From contig NC_086368.1 in the NCBI RefSeq assembly GCF_036324505.1, positions 27,045,878 through 27,109,877 of the forward strand: a stretch of 64,000 nt of DNA. Direction: 5' to 3'. The translations under genes were made by a program, and so were the position numbers. Below the pieces are notes generated by a model. That model worked only from the letters and a program-made list of their open reading frames with translations, was not told the origin of the DNA and did no database searches. This document shows positions 12,901 through 24,900 of the stretch, one piece after another; the first letter of the stretch is position 1, and every line of letters starts with the position of its first letter. The stretch is from Eleginops maclovinus. Lineage: Eukaryota; Chordata; Actinopteri; Perciformes; Eleginopidae.

Positions 12901-15900
12901 TTATCAGTACACGGGTCTGTTTAGTACGGAAACCCTGAGAGGCAAGCTTGTCTGAAATGCTTTGTTTTCCTTTCCTTTTTTTCTGCCAGAATATTCTTTA
13001 TAAAGTTTCTTTAATCCGTGAAACAATAACATAAAAGCATTGTATTTAACATTTCAAAATATAGCTTTGACCATTTGATTCATTCGACATTTTTCATCCA
13101 AATGTTAGTTTGTTTCTGCAATACCTATTTGGTCTCAAGAGTATGAAGTGCAACACTACCCCCTGTGTTCTTGCTAATACAACATACTGTATATATCTTG
13201 TGTTCAAAATTTAAGGAGATATTAAAAACACCTGGAAGAATAAGGGGAAAAAGTAAGACAGAAAAATGATCCTTACGTCACTTTTTTTTTTTTACTAGGA
13301 AAAAGTTTCTTTCCCAACGATTCACAGATTTAGGATATTAAGGAACTTGGAAAGATTATCCTGGCCGAACTTGTCACCTTTTTCAAGTCATAAACACAAG
13401 AGAGAAACAAATGACATCAGATGTAGTTAATATTTTTCCTCTAGCAGTTCACTTTGCACCGCTAATAGCTTCTTTGTGAACTCGTACAACAAGTTCTGTC
13501 AGTTCTCTTCTTCTAAATCACTAAACACACTCCTGAATGTAAAGCCTGTCGGTATCTCAAACTTCCTCTCAGCAGTGAGTGGGAGGCATGGTCACACTTC
13601 CTTAAAGATCTGCTAACCCTCTCCAAAAACCCCAGGCAGAGTCGGCAAGGAGACTAAATAACTAATAGCCTGCCTCTCAGCTAGTCACACCACTTGACAA
13701 GATGAAGATAACTGTGTCACTACGGTGAAGAGTAGGACTAACACCACATACGTCCGTCCTGTTATACTTGTTTAGGAGAAGTGTACTGCAGTGTTTGTTG
13801 CTAAGTGGCAGAGCCAGAAGCTATGTGTGGCTAAAGTAGCCTTTACCATTTACTCTTGTGCAAAATGTATTCAAACCTTGAAGAATTCACATGAGGATTC
13901 TTCTACTTCATTTTTCTGAGGATCCTTTTGCCAATCACGTTAAAGCCGTCTTGCACGGAGGTCAGGACAACTGCAATCCCCACTGAGATCCGGAAAAGGA
14001 CAGAGAGGATGCAGGGTAAACCGAAGAGACAAATGAGGAGAGCTGGGTCCATATTTATGGAGAAAAAGGATGTCGTGACGGCTTCCTTGTCTCAAAGTTA
14101 GATCGCTGACTACTAATGGACAAGCTAATGGCAGTAGCTAGGAGAGAAAATATCTGGAGGGTAGTTTAATGTGCTTTACGGAAAACAAGTCTGTACCAGG
14201 ATATATCTTACAACGCTTCCATCAAGAGCTACTGGACTGTTCGGGCAACGATTCATAAACCTCCTTTCCATCAACAACCTTTCTTTTGATGGGTTCAGGA
14301 CTGGTCGGGCCGACAGGGACTGAACTGAGAGCTTAACCATGAGCCTGAGTCTTCAGAGGATCCCTGTGCTGTGGAGGACATCCTGCCTCATTCCTCTGTC
14401 TTTAATTGGACACTTTTACTCAACTTGTGTTTATATAAATACGTATTTATTTGATTCTAATATGATGCAACTGTCATGACACCCATTTTCCCCCTGGGAT
14501 TAAGAAGAGTGTTTTGATTGATTGATTGATTGATCGATTGATTGCAGTTGTACATTTGTGCGGATATTTGAAAGCTAGTCTATATGAGCGTTACTGAGGA
14601 GTGAAGTCTGCACTCCACTGATCTACAACAGTGGGAGCTAAAAATGACCTTGTCTTCATTTCATTCTGAGTTCCCATTTGAGGCGAACTGTCAGGTCACT
14701 CTGAGATTGCAGTGTTGGTGACTCTTGGTCTGTTTCCCACCACACAAGGCCAAACATATTTAGCCCAGCAGGGCCGAAGAATATTTGGAAACGTTGTTGT
14801 CTGAAGTCATGAGGTAGAGCCAAAGTCTACGGCCTTCAGCCAGGTCTCCATAAGATCGCGTGCACCATCTGTCGGGCCCGAGTGTGTCCACATTACTGAG
14901 AGAGTTTCCATCCATGGGGCAGGAATGTGAAACTCTGCGGCCTCTTCTCTGAAACTGACTGCGTTGCATAATTCACCTCAAAATTGACTGTTTTTCTCCC
15001 TGGAAACAAAACAAGAACAACATAAAAAATCGAGATTTCTGATAGCAGTGGGTGGCGTCCGAGGTAAAAAGAAAAGCAGACCAATACATTCTTGTCATTG
15101 TTCCTGTTGCCCCCTACCAGAGAGACGTAGCACCTCTTTCACAGCAAAGGTCACCCGAGCACCCGCTGCGTTTGTTTTTGTTACAAACAAAATAAATGCC
15201 ACCTCGCTACCCACTGTGCTGCTTTACCTGGTGAAAAAATGAGATCCCATCACAGTGACAACACTAATCCATTCAAGTTGTGATTGTGCAGGACCCAATC
15301 TGTTGGTTTCTGTTGAATACAAACAGCATTATGAGAGGTATTTAGAGAGGTACAAGCAAAGTTTTATTTTGTCTAAAAGCCAAAACAAGCAGATGGGCAC
15401 AATTTACGTGACTCTGACATGGCAACACACTTGCAAATGACAATTAAAAGACATTTTAAGGCATAAAGAGAGGGGACAGTAAAACAGCTCAGTGTTTCAA
15501 AGCAGATCACAAAGACTATAATCTAACCCTGACCCTAACCTGATGCCAGTAGGAATTCTGGGACTTTTCAACACTACAATATATAATCCAGCATTACTAA
15601 TAAAGATGGCCGTCATATTATCATGACCTTCCCCCTTTCCATAGATTCTACAAATAGGTGTGTCTGTAATTGTACCAACAACTATCCACACCAATGAAAA
15701 TAATTGTTTTAGGATTGCTTCTCTCAGCCTTACTGTCCACCTTTTAGTTGCGTTCCCAAAATCAATCTGCGTACCGTCGATACTTTAGAGTAGGTGCTTT
15801 TTAAGCCGGCAATGAAAGCCATGAACTCCGTGGTCGATGACTGTCATGCATCGGTGATGGACGGCGGCTAATAGGCGCTCATTTTCAGTGACAAAAGACA

Positions 15901-18900
15901 TGAATTGAAAGCGATAAGCCTTTCTTATTACACTGTAAGAACAGGTAATCAGATTTAAATATACAATGTTCAATACGCTTTTACTGGTTCGCTTGTAAAA
16001 GAAAATGTCACTCTTTTATTCCAATTCCAATTCTTTTAAAGCAGGATACTACTTGCAAACATACAAATAGTTATTGTGTAATCTGCACATCTAAATCAGT
16101 CGATATTGAAATCGAAATTGCAGGATGGACTACCTCATTGAATTTGCAGGAAGCACAATATTATTAAGGCTAAATATTCATTAGTACAATATTGAATGAA
16201 GATTGTGCAGACATATTCCAGCCTGAACATCATACTCAGGTTTGGTGACATGAATATATGTTTTTCAATGAGAATCATAATGCCAAAAATATGAACACAT
16301 CCAGCATCATGAATGATATCCTAATTGCAATATCAGCCCAAAAAAAAAGCAACTATTATATATTTTCTTAATAAATCGTCCAGCCCTATCGCAATACCTC
16401 TTGTCTAGTGCTGTCAGTTGATTAAAAATGGAATCACGTTAATCACACACCTCTGTGATTAATCATGACTCATCACAGAACATTTCTCATGGATTAGCTG
16501 TCCAATTACACCCAGGTAGTAATGGTTGGATGTCCAATGGTCTTGATCAATGCAATACGTTTAGCTTGTGCCAATTCTTCCGCTTTCTTTACCGTGAATT
16601 GCATTGCAGTGAACGGGCAAACATCTGCAGTGGAATTAGAGAGGAAATTTGTGTTCAAACTTAGTCATGTTCATGTTATTGTTTCCATGTTTAATTGCGT
16701 TCGTCAATACGTTGAAGTTGACAGCCCTACTCTTTCTCTTTACATCCAGTCAACGAGACAGAGGAGGTGGGCCCTCTGCAGACCATAGACATCAGGGAAC
16801 CGGACACCACTAAGTGGATGCTGCGCGACCTGGAGCCCCTGAGCAAATACAAACTGTACCTGCGCTCCTGCACCTCTGTGGGCTGCGGGCCCATCAGCAT
16901 CGAGGAGTGCACCACCACCCTGGAAACAAGTGAGTGATGAAAGCAATTGAGTAGGTGGTGTATGTGTGGATAAGGGAAGGAGACAATGAAAACACTTTGA
17001 GGTGCAGCGTTCAGGAAGTAGAAGCAGGGGACCAAACCGTTTCACTATTTTTCAAAAACTAGCGGAATATGATCAATGCCTGGGCAGCCAAGCTTTTCAT
17101 ATCTCCATGTAAGTATTTTTTGTGGATAAACAATTTCATATGGCTGCAGTGGAGGTTTTCATTTGTCACTGTCATGAGAGAGCAAGTGCTTATTGATTGG
17201 ATGGAGAGCGTGAGCTATGAAACAATCAGCTAAGAAAGAAAATTGCTTTGAGCAGGGGGGGAAACTGAAGGTTTGCTTGTGAAGTGTGTGATCATGGGAA
17301 GAGTTGCCGGGTAAGTAATCATAATGAGCCGGCTCCGAGCATGTAATCTTTTTTTTTCAATTACGGATCATTTGCCGAGGACTGCATGCGGTACTGCAGC
17401 TGGGATGAGAGACTGGACGGGAAATGAAACAGGAAAATCCACCCGAGTCCAAATGGACTGCAGCAACAGATAGTGTCAGCATGAATAATTGGGTGGTGCT
17501 TTTAACCCTTAAGTGGTTTCTATATCCTGGAGGAAACACTCTTTGACAGGCGTGTCCATGTGTAGCATGGATCCAGTAACAGTGTTATATAGGTGTAATA
17601 ACAGTGCAATATGGGCGTAATAACAGTGTTAAATAGGTGTTGTTACAGTGTTATATGAGTGGAATAGGGGCGTGATGAAAGTGAAATATGGTTCCAATAT
17701 TGCTGTTGCTTTGGTGTAATACGGGTTTTTAAAAGGATGTAATATGGGGCTAATAAGAGTGTAAGATGGGTCTAGTAACACTGTAATTATGGGTGTAACA
17801 TAGGTATATAATATGGTACAAGCAATTAATGTGCCAAAATATTCATATGTTAACCAAAACATGTATTTAATTTAAGGGCTAATACAAACACACCCCGAAG
17901 AAAGCACACTATTCTGGTTGTGAAAACAAAACAGCGTAAAGCGAGCAATCACTTAGTGTCAAGTGAAAGAAACCCTTACAATCCCAGACAACAAACTGAA
18001 TTGCCTCTTAAGGGTTGTCTATTTGCATGTTGAAAAGCCAGCGAAACCGGGACTCATTTTATGTGTATGGTATAGCGCGGAGCTGTTACATGCGTGTGTG
18101 CCAGACGCCTAAATTATTAGACGCAGCTGTGCTGTCGCTGTGTGTGCATGTCAGTGTTGCTCCTGTTAATTGTCCTGCTTTCTCTTACGCCTCTAAAAGC
18201 GCTTTGAGCATTGCCTTTGATCACACAGTGTGTATTGTAACTGTCTGTGAAAGTCTGCTTAGCATTGCTTGTCCCTTCTTTCTTTATTCTTTCTTCCTTT
18301 TCTTTTTTTTTGTTTCTCCTTCGCAGCTTCCGCTCTGGCTTCCCCTGTTGGCACCAGTATGTAGATATGTGTTCAAGTAGAGACTGTGGCATCTCATACC
18401 TGCGTATACAATGTGGATATATATACGTTTCATTCATTTGTTGTGTTGGTATGACATGTTTATCAGTCATGCCAGTTATTTTAGGTAGCGTGTGCATGCT
18501 TTAGATGTAGAAATGTTTGCAAGTGTGGATGCAGGCCTGAATAAATCATCAGGTTTCTCAACACATTTTTTTCCTGTGCGGAATAAAAAAGCTCGGCTCC
18601 TCTGCAGATAATTGACCTTGTCTGCTGTTTGCCCTTGCCATCAGCAGAGAGCACTCTGATGCCTCCTTTCATTAGAAAATCGTCAACTTCTTCTGAGATA
18701 AAGTTTGTGGCTTCCTCACAATTAGCAATGCTAATTAGTAACCTAATTACAAATTCATATTAATCTTGGCTCATTAGTGACTGTAAACGAATATTGACTT
18801 TTATCCCAGCAACAGCAGACTCAGTGCAACACGTCTAACTCAAGCTGAGGAAATAAATGATGCTTTAAGAGCCAAACACAGGAAGAGCATCAGACATTCC

Positions 18901-21900
18901 TCTACCTATTAATCATGAACAAAAAGAAGAAATCCCTTTTTAAAAATGAAGGATCAAAAAGATGAGTGAAGATAAAAATGGCGTTGTTTTTATTTGGTAG
19001 ACTATGTTTCACACTAGACCTGACTAGTTACTAATTCTAGACGAAAATAGCATGCGTGCTAACAGTAGAAATGTAGCGCCCCCGAGCTAACTCCCTATTG
19101 ATAACCACAAGATCTGTCTTTCTTTTCAGGCAAGTCAGCCTCCCCCTCACCTCCGAGCACTCGAAAGTCCCCCGTGACCAAACCCACTCGCTCCACCATA
19201 GGTAGAGCTGCAGCACATTCTGACACCATCAGCCTCACTCCACGGAGGAAAACACAAACAGGGGGGAATAAATATGGAAAAACAAGAAACTGAATACATG
19301 TTTATGCTTTGTCAGAACACTTTGCATTTGCTGGGTGGTGTGATTTCCCTCAGATTATTTTCGGAAATATCTCTGATGTACGGTATATAGACTGATGTAC
19401 GGAAGCCCTGAGAGGCCAAAGAGTGAAAAAAACACAACTTATAAATGAGAAAAGAATTTAGAACAGGTGAAACTGGTTTTCCAGGATATTATTTCTTATA
19501 TTTAACAGTATTTTGTTTTTTTTGACAGTGTATTTTGTTTTGATGTAATTCTCAATTCAGCCACAAGGGGCTCAATTGCACCACTACCTCTTGTTTGACT
19601 CAAAGCATTATTTTTTTTACCATTTTAAATGTCTGTATGCACTCTGAATTTACATACTATTTATATTATTGTATAACACATTTCGTGGAAAATCTGAGTA
19701 AAGTATAAAAAATACACAATTACAATTTTGAAAAAGTGCACGTTCAGGTAGATACAATGAGTTGCAGAAACAAAACAAATGAAGTGTAACATATAGCATG
19801 TAGCAGCCAGATGACAGTATTGAAGGTAAAAGCATATATTGCACAGCTATTCACAGATTTTTGTTATAGTATTAAATAGTCTAAGAAGTAGCAAGCAGTC
19901 TAAGAATAATCTTAACGAGGTACATTTAAGAAAAAGACCTGTCTACCTACTACCTACAAAATATGCCAGACCACAAATAAAACACTATTCTGATGATTCC
20001 TTTTCTCAGCTGCCTCAGAGGGTTTCCATACTTGCTTTTTCAGATGTATTTTGTAAAACTAGGTGTCGTTTCCAGTGGTAACAAGCGTTGAATTGCAAAA
20101 CAACAGCTCCATTGTTTTGTTTCTTATAGAACAAGTGCATACTGATGAAGAAGCCCGTTTTAATTTCGTCTCTGTTACCATGGGGGAAATCTAAGATACA
20201 GGATCTATATCCCTACCCGACAGTGTGGCTGTGGAGTGCAGTCACTTGAAGGGAACAAATATGTCTAATTGTCAGTGATTGATTTGTTGGGCCTCAGTTC
20301 CCTCCAGCACACGCCAGTGTATTGACCCAACAGTCACCTGACATTTCCATGTAATCTTCAACTGGGTAAACAGCAGCACAGGGGACAAGAAGTTGTTCGG
20401 GGGCAGCTTCTTAGCCGAGGGGAAAATAGCGAGTGTGAGCGTCCACCTGGGCGCCAACGGGGGTGTGAGCTCATACTGGGAGGGTGATATTTACAGGACA
20501 CTGAGATAAGTGGATAAGTGGAAAGCTGTTGAAAGCTCCTATATCAGAATATTTCCTGGCCTCTTCTCCAAAAAAAGTCTGTGTGACTTTGAAGGGCCAT
20601 CTTCCTGGGCTCTAGCTCCCTGCTGTGTGAGCAACTGCTTTCTGCAGGAATTAATAGCAAGCTGAGAAACGTGGTGACGAAACCCGCCTGCCAGCCTTTG
20701 GGATATTTTTAGTTTCGGTGGCCTATGTTATGGGGAGTCATCGCCCAGCTCTAATAATTGGAATTACCATAGTTTGCCGACTAATCCGTCAACATTAGCG
20801 AGAGGGTGTCACTTGCAGTGGTTGGGATGCGCAGCGCAGACGCAGGTGTCCTTGTGTGCCTGAATTATCACCTGAGCAAATAATGCACCTGAGCTGGAGA
20901 CGCAGCGGAAGATTTGCATGTTTGCCGTGGGGAAATGAAGTGGATTGAGCTTTGTTGACTGGCTTAGACAGCTGCTGTCAAGGCGGACTCTCCCCATACT
21001 AATGATGCACATCATTCACCACATTATTAGATTGTTTGTCTTCCCAGTTGGGTATCAAAAGGCTACATTACATGATCTGTCTGAGGCAGATAAAGCACAT
21101 CTAATTTACTCTTGTTTTCAAAGCATAATATAACATGTAGGATATTTATAAATGCCCACTCATAGTTGGATTACTCAAAGAAAAACAAATCAGCAATGGA
21201 TGTTGCTACCATTGAGGACAAACATGTCATGTCCTCAAAGCTGCTTGGAATTACATCTATTTAGTTGGCTTCAAAGGCTGATCCAGATTGATTGATTTTC
21301 CACCAACATGCTCATGGTGACATTGATCATGGAGAAGTAGTTTGTGTTTTTGTATTGTATATATATATATACCTACTCTGATTCAGGCTTGTTAAATGTG
21401 CTTTTATACAGAACAAAACCAAAAATAATTTAAGAAAAGAAAACGTTCTCTTTGTTTTTCTGAATAAGATATTGATTACAACGTTGAGGGATATTTTGTT
21501 CTGGAAAGAACTGACTGCTTAAGAAACTTTAAAAGCTCTAATTGACTTCCAGTTTAGATTGGTTTGTGTGTCAGAAATTGGGCAAAACTTGTGTCTTAAA
21601 GACTAATAACAATATGAAATTAAAGCACATAAACACGTCACAGTAGAGGCAGAAAATACAAATATTAACCGGGAAATTTGTATTAAAGGGCTCCTTTTAA
21701 TACAAGTGTGCCTTCATATGTCACAAACCCAAGGTTGTGGGTTTTCTCCAGAAATCCCAAAGTTTTTTTAACATATTTCCGGTGAAAAAAGTTGTAGGAG
21801 TAATTCCTCAGTACTTTATTTCTAAAATCAATAGAGGAATTGTATGACTGCTATTCAAAACCTGTGGACCGTCCTGACTGTGTATAATATATTCATGTTA

Positions 21901-24900
21901 TACGACAAAAAGATAAAACCGATAAAGAATTTAAACCCCATCATATAGATTTTAAGAAAGGATTGCCTTCCAAAACTTTGTAGATCTCCATTCATCTTCA
22001 TTTCCATATCCACATTACTCTTGTCATGTTGGCTGTCACCTGCTGTCCCCTCTGTCAGACGTAATTGATACCTTCTCACAATAGTGCTAGGAAACAGAAG
22101 AGAGCGCTCTCCTCTTTCGGAGAAGGTGAAGAGCGACATCCTTCATCGCATAATGACAACAATCCTAACCCCTCCATGCTGGCGCTGATGTGCCGTGTCC
22201 TCTGCTAACCCTTGTTTGCCGTTCCTCTCCTTTCTACTTTGTCCCCTGCGGTCCCGGGCCCTTTGAGTTTAAGCTCAGCTGTTAGTTGACGGCTTTGCAA
22301 ATATCAGCTGGATATCTGGAGCAGAGCACACAGAGTCCTATATAGCATATATGAAGAACCATGGGCTATTTCTAATCCTTTTCTGAGGAGTTTTTGTCAT
22401 AAACTGAGAAAGCATTTTAGCAATTTAGTAACTAAATTGTTATTTATTCCTATCTTTTATGTATTGATTACGTCCATTACGACTGACTTTTATTCTGTGG
22501 TTTGACAAAAGTTCCATGGCATACTTTCCTGTATGTATTAGGGTTAGGGTTAGGGTTTCAATGCCCTATTGGTTGGCCGATTTTCCCTATAAATATGTGA
22601 TCTTTATGAATGCCTATTCGTCCCAGATCGCTAACAATGCTATGTCATAAACAACTAAAATGTGGTAACGATGTGCTTGAGGAGAGCTAGTCACCGTTAG
22701 CTGTTAGCGGCCGTCCTTAGCTAACATCAACAGAGGTTGAAGTTAATGCAGTTAAGCTCTTATCAGTAAATTGATGATTGAGTAACTGCTGCTTTAAATT
22801 AATTTTGGGGACTAATCTGCCTTGAACATTGTATCCCAGCTTCTATAACCAAACAAAAACAACGTTTAGTGTTAGCTATGTTAGGAATCATTGACATTAC
22901 CAATCGTTTGGGCCTGCAAAAGGTGATGCTATGTTCTAGAAAGGGTTTGACCTTAAACCAGGCCAATGATAGCAATCATATCACATCCACACGTGGCTGG
23001 TAGAACAAATACTCATTTGTTACCCATTGATCAGGAAGGTAACACATTTAATATCTCTAGATGTGTTGTGTCAGACACAGTCCTTCATATCTTCAGTGGA
23101 TTCAATAGTACTAACACATCCTGACCAATCAGCCTGTGCACAAGTGACTTTCCACATCATCGACGGGCTCGACCTTGGGACCGAGTACACTGTGTGCCTT
23201 ATTCCTAACCGTTGGCTTCCTACCTCTTGTATACGTATTTGGGGATGTATTCACCATTGCATTGACGAGTGAGGAGGGAAACCAAAAACGGAAGAAACGC
23301 AGGCCAAACTAATCGACCTGTCATTAAAAAGTGCAGCCTCACCCACGTCCTTGAGCAGTGACAGTGTGCGGTCCTTAGTGTTGTCACTAGGATTTAATTT
23401 GGCCGCACGAACTCGGCGAGAGTACAAATTACATTTGTGCAGCGTTCCTTACTTGATTAATTAGACAAGCAGGATTAGCTGTTTAATATTAATTTTGGAG
23501 CGTTTCCATCAGCAGCGGCGGCGGCGGCGCCCTGCCACCTTTTCTGCCTCGGCATCAGATAGGCTCTGTCGATGTAAACATTCAATCAAGTGTCCCGGTG
23601 AAAAGGCCAAGGCGTGTCAAAGTCACCGGCTATTGTTCTGCTCCCCAGGCCTGGCCAGTGTCCACGGAGGAATATCAACCCAGGGCTGGTTCATCGGCCT
23701 GATGTGCGCCATCGCTCTCCTCACGCTCATTGTGCTGATCGCCTGCTTTGTCAACAGAAATAAAGGAGGGAAATATTCAGGTAGGTGCTCACTTACACTC
23801 ACACACATCACGTTGCTTGGATAGTAATGGCTGCTCGGAGCATCATTATAATTCCATTTGGCTGTTTGTTGTATGAAAGAAATTATCAATCACACCCGAG
23901 GCCATTACAGGATCTTTTTTGTGGTATTATTCTCACAGCCACACAATTATTTTAATGCAAATGTATACATGAAACAGGCTGGTGTATTGATAGGAAAATC
24001 TACTGTATGTCCAACATTTGAATTTATTTGGACACGCAGCTTTTTTTCCAGCGACAATCTGAACAAAGAGCAGCCCACAGCGAGACAAAATGCAAATGCT
24101 GCACACGGGGTGGCTGAGCAGGGGATGGTGACATAAGCTCCGCGGTATCTCAATGTTATTCCTCCTGTCGGGGACACGGAGAGTCCTTATCGGCTTTTAT
24201 TATTCACAGCTAATGGCCGTCAGGTTGTCGTCTGGGCAGCGATGGCTTCACTCGTCAGCAGAAAAAAGAGCGAGGCGCAGCTCTGTCCTTTGTTTTCTCA
24301 TTAACTTCTCATTATCACCCGGAGCTCCAGCAACCCCGTTACATCACATTACACAACCGTACTTTTTAATGTGAACTCTATTTTGGATTTGGCATTCATA
24401 CCAAAAGAAAGTTCTCCTTAAAATATATTTTTAACAACTTGGGTTCCCACAGGTCATTACAATCCTTGATAACTTGTGAAATTGAGGGTGTTAAAGAGAC
24501 AGAAATGTACTTTCCATTGTTAATCTTAATTCAATGAATGGGCTTTGTTCTAAAGTCTGCATGTTGATTTTAACATGTTTGCGTGATTACAGGAAGCACT
24601 GTCCATTATCTTCTTATAGCGCTATAATATTTTAGTACAGATACATTAATTATGCTCTGAAACAGCAACCTTAACAAGTCATGAAGCATTTCTCACTCCA
24701 TATGTGACGTTTCTTTTTAGATCTGACCAAAAGTTAATTTTGGGGGGGAATTTGGTGGTTAAAGTCAAAATGAAGAGAAAATTATTATTTTATATAATTT
24801 CTGAAACCTTGAAATTCTGACTTTAATCTCAGAGTTCTGACTTTCTCCCCAAAAATCACATTTATTCAGATCCAAGTAAAAACTCACGTGGCCCTATTTT

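Larger units (their letters stand above)
11262..16749 (+). other. chl1 long intron within FN4 (5.5 kb)
   Basis: No exon recognised between the two FN4 halves. It holds a GATT tetranucleotide run (14516-14544), a repeat related to common fish elements (16085-16390) and a hAT-like MITE (16406-16729). The rest is unremarkable AT-rich DNA. Confidence 0.6.
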
